The notes under the pieces are model-generated. The model had not been told where the DNA came from. It saw only the letters and a list, made by a program, of their open reading frames with translations, and did not search any database. From positions 62,001 through 126,000 of the forward strand of contig NZ_LJRO01000117.1 in the NCBI RefSeq assembly GCF_001401155.1: a stretch of 64,000 bases of DNA, given 5' to 3'. Below are positions 39,955 through 49,163 of the stretch, one piece after another (position 1 is the first letter of the stretch; each line of letters opens with the position of its first letter). Both the position numbers and the translations under genes were made by a program. Origin of the DNA: Pseudomonas tremae (GTDB lineage: Bacteria; Pseudomonadota; Gammaproteobacteria; Pseudomonadales; Pseudomonadaceae).

Positions 39955-40157
39955 TGAGACGGAGTTCTCCTGCGGGAAGAGGGGGCGCGATTAAAACATT
40001 AACGGTGTCCTGTCGGGCGAAGACTGGCAAAATCAGTGCGCGCGCAGGGTGGCGCAGCATAACGTCCGGGCATGACACGGAATATGACGACTTTTATAAG
40101 CCCCCAATTATTCATCGCCGGAGTGGCAGCGTGCAGGTTTTAATCATTCAAGATTCC

Positions 40158-41243
40158 ATGTTGTGGTCTCGGGCACGTTCGTGGATTGCAGGGGCAGGGC
40201 TGATGCTGGCAACACTGACCAGTGTTGCCGCTGTGCCGACTACTTATGGCGAGATGGATACCAAGGCGTTCGAGAAATCGCCCAGGGACACCTACACCCT
40301 GCAGGACTTTTCCGATAAATACCGTGCCACGCTGGAGATTTCCGCCAAAGACGATGTGTTTCGTCCCGGCGTGATCAATGTCTATGACAAGGCCAGCGGT
40401 GCTTCGCTGATCCGCGTGCAGTCCGATGAACTGGTGCTCGGCACCGATCCGAAAACCGGCAAGGTCAAAACCAATGTGCGTGAACTGCCCTACGGAGAGC
40501 AGAGCGTACTGATCTATCAGGATTTCAACTTTGACGGCATCAAGGACCTGGCGTTGATGGACGGCCAGAACAGCTGCTACCACGGCGCCTCGTTTCAGGT
40601 ATTCCTCGGCACGGCCGATGGTTTTCGCCACAGTGATTCGTTTACCAAACTGGCGCAGAACAACTGCGGCATGTTCAACGTGGATGAAAAGAACCACAAG
40701 ATCGACACGATGACCAAGGATGGATGTTGCTGGCACCAGACTTCTACGTACAGCATTCGTAACGGAGAACCGGTTCTGGAGACGCAGACGGTGATTGACC
40801 ACACCGGTGGTTCAGGGCTGCCGACTGAAACCGTAAGCCGTAATCAGAATGGAAAGATGATGCACACCACCAGCATCGTCTGGGAGGAAGACGAACAGCG
40901 AGAAATTCTCTGGTCGTTCAGGCTCGCGCCGTCCGGCAAGCGAGTCGTTCTCTTTCGTTCAGGGCCCGCGAGCCCGGTCTTCTATGCCGCTGTAGACAGC
41001 AAGAATCAGGTGGGCCTGTTGTACCCTCAGGCCGACGGCGAGCAACTTAAGTACGACGACGCCAGTCACGTGTTGAGCTTCGCGCGCGGCGACACCGTTT
41101 ACCGGATAGTGGCCGATGCAACGGGCGCGGCAAAAGGCATGCAAGTGGTGGCGCGAGGCAAAACCACGGAACTGAAATTGCTTCCAGGGCCTGCCGAAGG
41201 CTCGCTGAAAAAAGTCGCAGAGGCCCTAAAAGCCGCACAGTAG
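40158..41243 (+). CDS. Secreted protein of unknown function (XAC2610-like)
   Basis: This 361-residue protein has a signal peptide with cleavage near TSVAA-VP. The mature part is beta-rich and contains DFNFDGIKDLALMDGQNSC, a calcium-binding FG-GAP-like DxNxDG motif near residue 130, and several cysteines (NNCGMF, DGCCWHQ). This recalls the XAC2610-related periplasmic family. I chose the ATG at 40158; a GTG at 40131 has a better GGAG before it and would add nine residues ahead of the signal peptide. The frame extends further upstream only through non-family sequence. The function is unknown. Confidence 0.72.
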   Translation: MLWSRARSWIAGAGLMLATLTSVAAVPTTYGEMDTKAFEKSPRDTYTLQDFSDKYRATLEISAKDDVFRPGVINVYDKASGASLIRVQSDELVLGTDPKTGKVKTNVRELPYGEQSVLIYQDFNFDGIKDLALMDGQNSCYHGASFQVFLGTADGFRHSDSFTKLAQNNCGMFNVDEKNHKIDTMTKDGCCWHQTSTYSIRNGEPVLETQTVIDHTGGSGLPTETVSRNQNGKMMHTTSIVWEEDEQREILWSFRLAPSGKRVVLFRSGPASPVFYAAVDSKNQVGLLYPQADGEQLKYDDASHVLSFARGDTVYRIVADATGAAKGMQVVARGKTTELKLLPGPAEGSLKKVAEALKAAQ

Positions 41244-41254
41244 CAATCAATGCG

Positions 41255-42148
41255 CTAACCGCGATACCTGACTGCCTCGACAAACGCACTGAATGCCGGC
41301 GACGCCTGTCGCCGGTTCGGGTAGTACAGGTGAAAGCCTTCGAAGTACGGGCTCCAGTCAACCAGCACCTCTTTGAGGCGGCCGCTGGCGATATGCGGTT
41401 GTGCCAGGGAATCTGGCACATAGGCAAGCCCTACGCCGTCCAGGGCAGCATTGAGGACGTGGATCATGCTGTTGGACGTGAACTGCCCATTGACACGAAT
41501 GTTCAATTTGCGACTGTCTTTTTCAAACTCCCAGGCGTAGCAACTTCCATTCGGTGAGTGGCGGATGTTGATGCAGGTGTGTTGGGTCAGGTCCTGCGGC
41601 TGCAAGGGTACGGGATGTCGCTCGAAGTATGCGGGTGACCCGACTACCGACAGTCGCCAGTCTGGGCCGAGGCGTACGGCGATCATGTCCTTGCTGATGG
41701 ATTCCCCCAGGCGAATGCCCGCATCGAAGCGTTCGCTGACAATGTTGGTGAAGCCGTAGTCGATGCAGATTTCGATCTGGATATCCGGGTACTGCGCGAG
41801 AAACCCCGCAAGCATGGGCCGAATGATGCCTTCTGCAGCGTCATCGGAGCAGGTGATGCGGATTGTGCCAGCGGGCTTGTCACGCAGTTCGCCCAATACT
41901 TCGACCTCTGCTGCGATCTGATCCAGCAGCGGCCCTATCGAGCGCATCAGTTGTTCGCCTGCTTCGGTCGGGGCTACGTTGCGTGTGGTTCTCGCCAGCA
42001 GGCGCAAACCCATACGCTCTTCGAGCGCCCTCAGGGTGTGGCTCAACGCAGAGGGTGTCACGCCCAGTTTTGTGGCTGCCTTGGTAAAGCTTTGCTCCCG
42101 GGCAACCAGCAGAAAGGCTTGCAGGTCATTGAGTTTGGGTGTGCTCAT
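41255..42148 (-). CDS. LysR-family transcriptional regulator
   Basis: This 297-residue regulator has the winged helix-turn-helix at residues about 5-62 (FTKAATKLGVTPSALSHTLRALEERM) and the co-inducer domain from 90 on (GTIRITCSDDAAEGIIRP). It is divergent from the MFS transporter at 42255 with a 106-bp gap, the classical LysR-target layout, so it probably controls that gene. The family resembles regulators placed beside sugar or drug efflux MFS genes. Its stop is 12 nt from that of the convergent secreted-protein gene. Confidence 0.93.
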   Translation of the reverse strand: MSTPKLNDLQAFLLVAREQSFTKAATKLGVTPSALSHTLRALEERMGLRLLARTTRNVAPTEAGEQLMRSIGPLLDQIAAEVEVLGELRDKPAGTIRITCSDDAAEGIIRPMLAGFLAQYPDIQIEICIDYGFTNIVSERFDAGIRLGESISKDMIAVRLGPDWRLSVVGSPAYFERHPVPLQPQDLTQHTCINIRHSPNGSCYAWEFEKDSRKLNIRVNGQFTSNSMIHVLNAALDGVGLAYVPDSLAQPHIASGRLKEVLVDWSPYFEGFHLYYPNRRQASPAFSAFVEAVRYRG

Positions 42149-42254
42149 TGCTGAATATCTCTCACAAGCGCGTGGAAATTACGGCGTCTAATAATGCTAA
42201 TCCCTTTGCCCTAACCTGTGCCGACTATTTTGATAACCGCCAGGTCAGCGACGC

Positions 42255-43169
42255 ATGCAAGCATTTGATTCAACTCTGAAGCAGCCCGCCACGACCACTC
42301 ATCCGCCTGCTTGGGGCGCCGTGTTTTCGATGGCGTTGTGTGTGGTGGTGCTGATCGCATCGGAGTTCATGCCGGTGAGCCTGCTGACTCCGATCGCTCA
42401 GGATCTGGGCGTCAGCAAGGGCCAGGCCGGACAGGCGATTTCGATTTCTGGCTTCTTCGCAGTACTGATCAGCCTGCTCCATACACCGCTGACCGGCCAT
42501 CTTGATCGCAAGAAGGTCCTGCTTGGCTTCAGCCTGCTGTTGCTGGGCTCTGCGGTAATCGTCACGTTGGCGTCCAATGGCTGGATGTTCATAGCGGGCC
42601 GTGCATTGCTGGGCGTGGCCATTGGCGGCTTCTGGTCGATGTCGACAGCCACCGTGATGAGGCTGGTGCCAAAAAAGTCCGTCGCCAGAGGCCTGGCGCT
42701 GATCAACGGTGGTAACGCGCTGGCTGCCACGGTGGCTGCGCCGTTGGGTAGCTTCATGGGGCAGTACATCGGCTGGCGTGGCGCGTTCTTTCTGGTCATT
42801 CCGCTGGCGGCTCTGGCATTTGCCTGGCAGTTGCTAAGCCTTCCGGCCATGAGCAGCTCGCCGAACGGCAGGGCGCGCAATCCTTTTCGACTGCTGCGCA
42901 ACCCGCAAGTGGCTATCGGCATGAGCGCCATTCTGTTGCTGTTCATGGGCCAGTTCGCCGTCTTCACCTATTTGCGCCGGTTTCTGGAAGACGTCACCGG
43001 CGTAAGCGTCACCACGTTGTCGCTGATGCTGCTGTTGCTGGGTGCCAGCGGGCTGGTCAGCACCTACCTGATTGGCGGTCTGCTGCAAAAACGCATCTAT
43101 GCCTGCCTGATTGCCATTCCTCTGCTTGATCAGGCTGCTTTCGGCGGGCGGTTATTGACCAATCCGTAA
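42255..43169 (+). CDS. MFS transporter, C-terminally truncated
   Basis: The N-terminal 285 residues are a standard 12-helix-type efflux MFS protein: LTGHLDRKKVLLGFSLLLLG (motif A region), GRALLGVAIGGFWSMSTATVMRLV and PLGSFMGQYIGWRGAFFLVIP. Related proteins (NepI-like) continue to about 390-400 residues, but this frame departs after KRIYACLIAIPL into LLDQAAFGGRLLTNP and stops at 304, losing about the last three helices. An internal deletion joining the frame to unrelated sequence fits best, and the product is probably inactive. It is divergent from its likely LysR regulator at 41255. Confidence 0.82.
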   Translation: MQAFDSTLKQPATTTHPPAWGAVFSMALCVVVLIASEFMPVSLLTPIAQDLGVSKGQAGQAISISGFFAVLISLLHTPLTGHLDRKKVLLGFSLLLLGSAVIVTLASNGWMFIAGRALLGVAIGGFWSMSTATVMRLVPKKSVARGLALINGGNALAATVAAPLGSFMGQYIGWRGAFFLVIPLAALAFAWQLLSLPAMSSSPNGRARNPFRLLRNPQVAIGMSAILLLFMGQFAVFTYLRRFLEDVTGVSVTTLSLMLLLLGASGLVSTYLIGGLLQKRIYACLIAIPLLDQAAFGGRLLTNP

Positions 43170-43265
43170 ACAAAATCGACCTTTGGTGGTAAAGAAACTC
43201 GGCCCCGGCGCTCGAAACCGTTAGGCTATGCAGCTGTATTTTTGTTTTTCGTCGAGGTAGCACCC

Positions 43266-44603
43266 GTGTTTTCCGAATTCGCCCTGCACGAACGCCTGCT
43301 TAAAGCTGTGGCCGAGCTTAAATTTGTCGAGCCTACGCCTGTGCAGGCGGCCGCCATTCCGCTCGCACTGCAAGGGCGCGACCTGCGGGTGACTGCGCAA
43401 ACCGGCAGTGGCAAGACTGCGGCCTTTGTGTTGCCGATCCTCAACCGCCTGATCGGCCCGGCCAAAGTACGCGTCGACATTCGCGCAGTGATCCTGCTGC
43501 CGACCCGTGAGCTGGCGCAACAGACGCTCAAGGAAGTCGAGCGTTTTTCCCAGTTCACCTTCGTCAAGGCAGGTCTGATCACCGGTGGCGAGGACTTCAA
43601 GGTTCAGGCGGCGATGTTGCGCAAGGTGCCGGACATCCTGATCGGCACGCCGGGTCGTCTGCTGGAGCAGCTCAACGCAGGCAACCTCGACCTCAAGCAC
43701 GTTGAAGTGCTGGTGCTGGACGAAGCCGACCGCATGCTGGACATGGGCTTTTCCGAGGACGTCGAACGTCTGGCGGGCGAATGCGCGGGTCGCGAGCAGA
43801 CCATGCTGTTCTCGGCGACCACTGGCGGTGCCGGCCTGCGGGAAATGATCGGCAAGGTGCTCAAGGACCCACAGCACCTGCAAGTGAACAGTGTCAGCGA
43901 ACTGGCTTCCGGCACACGCCACCAGATCATCACCGCTGACCACAACGTTCACAAAGAGCAGGTTCTGAACTGGTTGCTGGCCAACGAGACCTATCAGAAA
44001 GCCATTATCTTCACCAATACCAAGGCAATGGCCGACCGTCTGTATGGCCGTCTGGTTGCGCTGGAATACAAGGCGTTCGTGCTGCATGGCGACAAGGATC
44101 AGAAGGATCGCAAGGCCGCTATCGACCGCCTGAAGCAGGGCGGTGCGAAGATCATGGTCGCTACCGATGTGGCGGCCCGCGGTCTTGATGTCGAAGGTCT
44201 GGACATGGTGGTCAATTTCGACATGCCACGCAGCGGTGACGATTACGTTCACCGCGTCGGCCGCACAGGTCGTGCAGGCAGCGACGGCCTGGCGATCTCG
44301 CTGATCTGTCATGGCGACTGGAACCTGATGTCGAGCGTTGAGCGCTACCTCAAGCAGAGCTTCGAGCGTCGCGTCATCAAGGAAGTCAAAGGCACCTACG
44401 GCGGGCCGAAGAAGGTCAAGGCGTCGGGCAAGGCGGTAGGCGTCAAGAAGAAAAAGACCGACGCCAAGGGCGACAAGAAAAAGGTAGCGGCCAAAGGCCC
44501 TACCAAGCGCAAGACTGTCAACCGTCCCAAGTCGGATCTTGTCAGTCAGGACGGCATGGCCCCTCTGAAAAAACGCAGTACGCCGGCCCCGGCTGCCGAG
44601 TGA
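43266..44603 (+). CDS. DEAD-box ATP-dependent RNA helicase
   Basis: This 445-residue cytoplasmic RNA helicase contains the Q motif (FVEPTPVQAAAIPLAL), Walker A AQTGSGKT near residue 48, PTRELAQQ, TPGRLLEQ, the DEAD box in VLVLDEADRMLDMGF near 155, SAT, and HRVGRTGRAG near 335. The tail after residue 375 is very lysine-rich (SGKAVGVKKKKTDAKG), an RNA-binding extension usual for RhlE/SrmB-like enzymes. The start is GTG at 43266, supported by GAGGT seven bases before; a TTG-initiated frame from 43242 is less likely. I do not assign a symbol, because rhlE, srmB and dbpA cannot be separated by motif reading. Confidence 0.92.
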   Translation: MFSEFALHERLLKAVAELKFVEPTPVQAAAIPLALQGRDLRVTAQTGSGKTAAFVLPILNRLIGPAKVRVDIRAVILLPTRELAQQTLKEVERFSQFTFVKAGLITGGEDFKVQAAMLRKVPDILIGTPGRLLEQLNAGNLDLKHVEVLVLDEADRMLDMGFSEDVERLAGECAGREQTMLFSATTGGAGLREMIGKVLKDPQHLQVNSVSELASGTRHQIITADHNVHKEQVLNWLLANETYQKAIIFTNTKAMADRLYGRLVALEYKAFVLHGDKDQKDRKAAIDRLKQGGAKIMVATDVAARGLDVEGLDMVVNFDMPRSGDDYVHRVGRTGRAGSDGLAISLICHGDWNLMSSVERYLKQSFERRVIKEVKGTYGGPKKVKASGKAVGVKKKKTDAKGDKKKVAAKGPTKRKTVNRPKSDLVSQDGMAPLKKRSTPAPAAE

Positions 44604-44610
44604 TTGCTCT

Positions 44611-44640
44611 GATCGCTCCCGCGCATAGGCGGGAGCGATC
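44611..44640 (+). terminator. Hairpin after the DEAD-box helicase gene
   Basis: GATCGCTCCCGC and GCGGGAGCGATC form a perfect 12-bp stem with a 6-base loop eight bases after the stop. No T-run follows, so it may be a transcript-stabilising palindrome rather than an intrinsic terminator. Confidence 0.6.
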
Positions 44641-44800
44641 CACTTCTGCATCGTCTGCCCTCATGTGTACCACCCTTCGCCACGCCGTCCGGCAGCTTCT
44701 CTGAACCGCTACATACCCCCGCAGGTCACACACTCTGAGTCGCATGCCCATGACTGGATGTCATGGGTGATCATTCCATGCTGGACGGAGGTTTAGAGAA

Positions 44801-45103
44801 ATGACTTACAACTGGGACCTTATCGAGCGTTTGTTGCACGAGGTGCAGAACACGGGCGCCAAATCGACATCCACCGAATTTGAGACGCTTCTGAATCGTA
44901 GCTTTATCGAACCGCTGCCTCGCGAGGAAGGCGGGGATGGCTCGACTTACATGCTGACAAAGCGCGGCTCGAGCCTGTTGTCTTTGATCGACAGCAGCAT
45001 TCCGGGTAATGATCACCCGCGTCAGGTGCTGAATGAGCAGGCGGGCGATCCGCTTGATCCGGCGATCTTCGATATGATCGCTAAAAAGCCGCAGATCGCC
45101 TAA
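44801..45103 (+). CDS. Conserved hypothetical protein, possible winged-helix regulator
   Basis: This 100-residue cytoplasmic protein is preceded by a strong GGAGGT ribosome binding site. The sequence begins MTYNWDLIERLLHEVQNT and contains YMLTKRGSSLLSLID near residue 50, a pattern like the wing and last helix of small winged-helix proteins; this is only a resemblance. It seems to be a stand-alone gene between a hairpin and a palindromic repeat. Confidence 0.75.
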   Translation: MTYNWDLIERLLHEVQNTGAKSTSTEFETLLNRSFIEPLPREEGGDGSTYMLTKRGSSLLSLIDSSIPGNDHPRQVLNEQAGDPLDPAIFDMIAKKPQIA

Positions 45104-45117
45104 ACCCGCCGACACTC

Positions 45118-45190
45118 AACATGTTTATCCAGGGCAGGACACAGAGCGTCCGGAACTGCATGCCCACGCGGAGCGTGGGCAAGGTAACCG
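45118..45190. repeat. GC-rich palindromic intergenic repeat, copy 4 (short)
   Basis: ACAGAGCGTCCGGAACTGCATGCCCACGC then GGAGCGTGGGC repeats the words of copies 1-3 in a shorter form, between convergent genes. Confidence 0.65.
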
Positions 45191-45199
45191 GGGGGCGGA

Positions 45200-46063
45200 T
45201 CACTTCTGCGACTTCAGGCAATCGAGTTCAGTGAAGTCCTTGCGCATGTCGGCTATCCGGCTTAGCAAGCGGGTGCGTTGTTCCGGGGTGCTCATCGCCG
45301 TGATGTCTACAATCAGCGATATCGCGGCTTTCTCGGTCTGGTCGTAGGCCTTGCGATACTCGGGCGTCCAGAAGGTCTCGCGGTCCTGCAGCAGCGCGGC
45401 GATGCGCTGCGGGAAATCGCTGGCCTGGCGCTGCTGAACAGTAGCCAGGAACAGGTTCTGCCAGCGCGTGCGGTTGTCGATCCAGGCTTTGTTCTGTTCG
45501 CCAAGCGAAGCGGACCAAGCCTGAATACGGTCTTTCTGCTCCTGGCTCAGTTTGCCGATCCATGGCGTCAGACGTTTTTGCATGCGGTCGGCGCGTTCGG
45601 CAATCTGCCGGTCCAGAGGTTGGTCGAGGTATTTGTTTTCGCGCTTGCGCTGGTCCTTGGCAAACGACTCCTGCATCTCCTGCACCTGCTTGTCGTCAAA
45701 GCGTGAGAGCAATTCCACCGCGGACGGGGTGATCTCCTGAGAGATTTTAGAAATCGCTTCCTTGGCCTCGCGGGTGCGGGCTTCAAGCCCCTCGTAGGTC
45801 ACCTGATCGTTCCTGACCATGCCTTCAAGCTTGTCCAGCCAGGCCAGATAACTCGGTAACTGGGTGCTGCAATGCCAACTCAGGTGTTCCTTGAGGCGAA
45901 TATCCAGCCAGCCTTTCTGTTCCGAGTTCATGTCCAGATAGTCGCTGAGCGTCCAGGGAATGATCACGTCGAGATTGCGATACGCCAAACCTACCTGATT
46001 GCATCCGGCAAGCAGTGATACGGTCATCAACAGCGAAATGAGGGCTTTGAAGAAAGACGGCAT
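45200..46063 (-). CDS. DUF6279-type lipoprotein
   Basis: This 287-residue protein has a lipoprotein signal peptide with lipobox LLAGC (Cys at about 21), so it is anchored in the periplasmic face of a membrane. The mature part is almost all helical, with YLDMNSEQKGWLDIRLKEHLSWH near 42 and repeated charged heptad-like stretches (QEMQESFAKDQRKRENKYLD), probably coiled coil. This fits the DUF6279 family of gamma-proteobacterial lipoproteins of unknown role. AAGGAG precedes the ATG. Confidence 0.85.
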   Translation of the reverse strand: MPSFFKALISLLMTVSLLAGCNQVGLAYRNLDVIIPWTLSDYLDMNSEQKGWLDIRLKEHLSWHCSTQLPSYLAWLDKLEGMVRNDQVTYEGLEARTREAKEAISKISQEITPSAVELLSRFDDKQVQEMQESFAKDQRKRENKYLDQPLDRQIAERADRMQKRLTPWIGKLSQEQKDRIQAWSASLGEQNKAWIDNRTRWQNLFLATVQQRQASDFPQRIAALLQDRETFWTPEYRKAYDQTEKAAISLIVDITAMSTPEQRTRLLSRIADMRKDFTELDCLKSQK

Positions 46064-46132
46064 GACAACTCCTTGGCGTACTGACGTGCAGTAGAGGAGT
46101 GTAGCGGCTGGCAGTTCAACCGGGTTCAGCCA

Positions 46133-46861
46133 TTAAAAGAACGAACGCACAGCCTTGAGGGTAAATGTCCCGTCGCAGCGCGCATTATGACCGCTGTACA
46201 CGCTGCAATCACCGCCGCTGAGGCTTGAGCCGCTGTAGATCAGGTTCATATCGATGCCCAGCCATGGCCGTGAAAGGTTCAGCGACCAGTCGTTGAAGCC
46301 GTTGATCATGCTGCCGTCGGTAGAGGCTTGCGGCATGTCGAATTGGTGATTGGCATACTGCATGCGCACGCCCACCCCCAGTCGCTCGATGGCGCCGAGG
46401 TCGACGAACACAGTACTGTCGCGGGTGCCCACGTCGTTGCTGAAGGCCGCACCGACTCGGCTGTTGAGCATGCGCAACCCGGCATAGAATTCGTGACTGT
46501 CGACCTGATCGGTGTCCGGGTAACTGTAGCGGATCATCCCCAGCTCATAGCCCAAGGTGTTATCGAACGGTTTTTTGAAGCCCATGTATGAATCGAGCTC
46601 CATGCCGGAGTCGGAAGCGAAGCCCACGTTGGGCGTCCACTGGCCGAAGTAAAAACCGCTTTCATGGGTCAGGTCCAGCCCGCCGTGAAACGAGTCCGAA
46701 CCGCCGGTAGGTGTCACCAGGCCTTGCGCCATGCTGCGTGTGGGCGTAGTGGCCAGTTTCAGGTCGAACGCTCCCAAATCCCGCTCCATGACCTGGGCAG
46801 AGACGGACTGACAGACAAGCAATGCACTGAAGGACAGCACGTATAAGCGATGGCTGAGCAT
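46133..46861 (-). CDS. TorF-family putative porin
   Basis: This 242-residue protein has a signal peptide (cleaved near VSA-QV), alternating beta strands and a terminal Phe (AVRSFF), as expected for an outer-membrane barrel. DLKLATTPTRSMAQGLVTPTGG at the start of the mature part and GYELGMIRYSYPD fit the Gcw_chp/TorF-type family. The substrate is unknown. GGGAG lies before the ATG. It is upstream of and co-directional with the DUF6279 lipoprotein (69 nt), so the two may be co-transcribed. Confidence 0.82.
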   Translation of the reverse strand: MLSHRLYVLSFSALLVCQSVSAQVMERDLGAFDLKLATTPTRSMAQGLVTPTGGSDSFHGGLDLTHESGFYFGQWTPNVGFASDSGMELDSYMGFKKPFDNTLGYELGMIRYSYPDTDQVDSHEFYAGLRMLNSRVGAAFSNDVGTRDSTVFVDLGAIERLGVGVRMQYANHQFDMPQASTDGSMINGFNDWSLNLSRPWLGIDMNLIYSGSSLSGGDCSVYSGHNARCDGTFTLKAVRSFF

Positions 46862-47003
46862 GGCTCACTCCCTTGATCGGCGAGGAGTGTGGTCAGGAAT
46901 GGCGTATCGAAAGTGGCCCGTAAGCCGACACAAACCGCGAGCTAGAGCGCTGCAAGGATACCGGTGAAATACTGCCGGGACGAACCGTTCGTCAGATCGC
47001 AGG

Positions 47004-47519
47004 TCATCGATTGGCGGTAGCCGTGTGAGTGGGTGGGATTACCAGCCCGCGAATCACCACCAGCGCCTGTTCAAACGAGGGATAGCCGCTCTTGGCGACG
47101 TCCAGTTGGGCGTACTCGGCCCGATAATGCTCGGCGAGTTTCGGGTCGCTCACGCTGAGCTGCTGGGAGAGCAGGGCAATGGCCAGTGGATGCCGATTGT
47201 TTGCTGCGGTTTTCAGCAACTGGATAATCTGCTCCTGATCGGCCTGCTGGCGAATCAGCAGCACGGCCTGGTAGAACTCGGCTTCGCCCGATGCATCGGT
47301 AGCTCCAGCGCGGCGCAGTATCGCTTCGGCCAGCTCGTAATTTTCGCGGTTGTCTTCGCTGATCAGCAGCTTGGCCTGAAGCATGTCGTTCTGGTACAGC
47401 AAATGCTCGGCCCGGCAATTGCCGTTGGAAGGCTGGCTGTCGTTGGGGCCGTTTTCGCAATTGTGCGATGCGCAGCCGCCAAGGTAGATAAGTGCGCCGA
47501 AAAGCATCCAGTTCTTCAT
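47004..47519 (-). CDS. Small lipoprotein with Sel1-like helical body
   Basis: The frame gives 171 residues from the ATG at 47519, which begins a lipoprotein signal (YLGGCAS lipobox, Cys near 17). A longer frame to 47573 would put the signal peptide inside the protein. The body is helical (YELAEAILRRAGA, EAEFYQAVLLIRQQ, IQLLKTAANNRHPLAIALLSQQL), reminiscent of TPR/Sel1-type repeats. The function is unknown, and it faces no evident operon partner. Confidence 0.8.
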   Translation of the reverse strand: MKNWMLFGALIYLGGCASHNCENGPNDSQPSNGNCRAEHLLYQNDMLQAKLLISEDNRENYELAEAILRRAGATDASGEAEFYQAVLLIRQQADQEQIIQLLKTAANNRHPLAIALLSQQLSVSDPKLAEHYRAEYAQLDVAKSGYPSFEQALVVIRGLVIPPTHTATANR

Positions 47520-47685
47520 TCGAGCATTCCACAAAGGAGACAACTTCCAGAGCGTGAACCAGCTCGTGGTCATAGTGATATCAGAGGAGAGAGTAGCAGC
47601 GTGACCGGAAGAATATCCAGCGAAGGATGGTCAATCTAGCGCCTTGAGCGTCAAGGCGCATAGAGATCGACAGGCAGGACGCAGT

Positions 47686-47874
47686 TTATTTTTTACCGAG
47701 ATTGATCTGCTTGGACGGTGCGAAAGTCTGGCCACTCACGCCTTTGGCAATTTGCTGAATTTCGCCGCCGGACTTCAGGAAAGCCGCAATCTGCGCGTTG
47801 ATCGAGTCGCTCGTTTCAACGGCTGGGGCGGGTTTGGCTTTCGAGTGGGATGCTTTGATACGCATGGCTGCCAT
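47686..47874 (-). CDS. Small conserved basic protein
   Basis: This 62-residue cytoplasmic protein has a lysine-rich N-terminus (MAAMRIKASHSKAKP) and a helical centre (SINAQIAAFLKSGGEIQQIAKGV). The ATG at 47874 has GAAGG just upstream; an internal Met at residue 4 is possible. I recall close relatives in many Pseudomonas genomes as hypothetical proteins or putative regulators. No function is assigned. Confidence 0.7.
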   Translation of the reverse strand: MAAMRIKASHSKAKPAPAVETSDSINAQIAAFLKSGGEIQQIAKGVSGQTFAPSKQINLGKK

Positions 47875-48179
47875 TTACCTTCATAAACGTAATACGGCCA
47901 GCCAGAATACAGGAAATGCCCGGTCTTTGCGTGGCAAATATGCGGCCTGTCGAGTGACATATAAATGTTCTGCAGAGAAAGCGTCAGCCATCAGGTGTGC
48001 TAACTGGCTGTTTTGAATGGCAAGTTATAGGCTGGCCATTCTGACCTTGGCATAGCTGCCAGCCTTGGGGCGAGGCATAAACTGACGAGTGGAGGGCCCG
48101 CCTGTGCGTGCGCAGACACAGTGCGAACCCGGACACAAAGTCGGGTAGAATGCCGCCCACGTAATGAGGGTATCTGGAA

Positions 48180-49016
48180 ATGGCTTTAATCGGGCGCTAC
48201 AACAGCTTGCAAATCGTCAAGCACACGAACTTCGGTCTGTATCTGGACGGTGCGCAGGACGGCGAAATCCTTCTGCCCAACCGGTATATCCCCAAGGATA
48301 TCCCCACCGAAGATGAGGACTGGCTGAATGTGTTCATCTATCTGGACAGCGAAGACAAGCTGATCGCCACCACTGAAAAGCCCAAGGTACAGGTTGGTGA
48401 GTTCGCCAGCCTCAAAGTGGTTGAAGTCAACAGCATCGGCGTGTTCCTCGATTGGGGCCTGCCCAAGGACTTGCTGCTGCCTTACTCCGAAGAAAAACGC
48501 ACCTTGCAGGCTGGCGAGTATTGCGTGGTTCATGTCTACCTCGACAAGCACACCCGTCGCATCACCGCCACTGCACGTCTGGATCGTTACCTGGACAAGA
48601 CCCCAGCGAACTACAGCGTGGGGCAGGAAGTCGATCTGCTGGTGGCCGAAGCGACCGACATGGGCTTCAAGGCGATCATCAACAACAAGCACTGGGGCCT
48701 GATTCACAAGAACGAAGTGTTCAAGTTCATGCGTGCCGGCAAGCAGGAAAAGGGCTTCATCAAGGAGATCCGCGCCGACGGCAATATCAGCCTGAGCCTG
48801 CAGCCTGTCGGGGCCGAGGCGGCAAGCAGTCTGAACTCGAAGATTCTCACCAAGCTGCGTGAGAACAACGGCTCGCTGCCAGTCAGCGATAAAAGCGACC
48901 CACAGGTCATCAGCGGACTGTTCGGCGTCAGCAAAGGCAATTTCAAGAAGGCCATTGGTGCGCTGTATAAACAAGGTCAGATCGTGATTCACGCCGATCG
49001 TATCGACCTGGTCTGA
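48180..49016 (+). CDS. CvfB-like S1 RNA-binding protein
   Basis: This 278-residue cytoplasmic protein has three S1-like OB folds followed by a winged helix, the CvfB/YitL layout. Clues are IGRYNSLQIVKHTNFGLYLDG at the start, VVEVNSIGVFLDWGLPKDLLLP near 80, YSVGQEVDLLVAEATDMGFKAIINNKHWGLI near 147, and FGVSKGNFKKAIGALYKQGQI (winged helix) at the end. Staphylococcal CvfB affects virulence gene expression through RNA; in Pseudomonas the role is not well known. Confidence 0.9.
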   Translation: MALIGRYNSLQIVKHTNFGLYLDGAQDGEILLPNRYIPKDIPTEDEDWLNVFIYLDSEDKLIATTEKPKVQVGEFASLKVVEVNSIGVFLDWGLPKDLLLPYSEEKRTLQAGEYCVVHVYLDKHTRRITATARLDRYLDKTPANYSVGQEVDLLVAEATDMGFKAIINNKHWGLIHKNEVFKFMRAGKQEKGFIKEIRADGNISLSLQPVGAEAASSLNSKILTKLRENNGSLPVSDKSDPQVISGLFGVSKGNFKKAIGALYKQGQIVIHADRIDLV

Positions 49017-49163
49017 TAAAACTTGCAGCCTGGACGCCTGAGCGCAGCCAATGCACCTCAGGCCCAGGCCGAAAGCGTTTCTATCGAAGGATCAATTTCC
49101 ATCCTTGACGGGTCATAACCCTGTGCGGCCTTTTTCAGGCCCGGAACGGCATCAAGGATTCTC

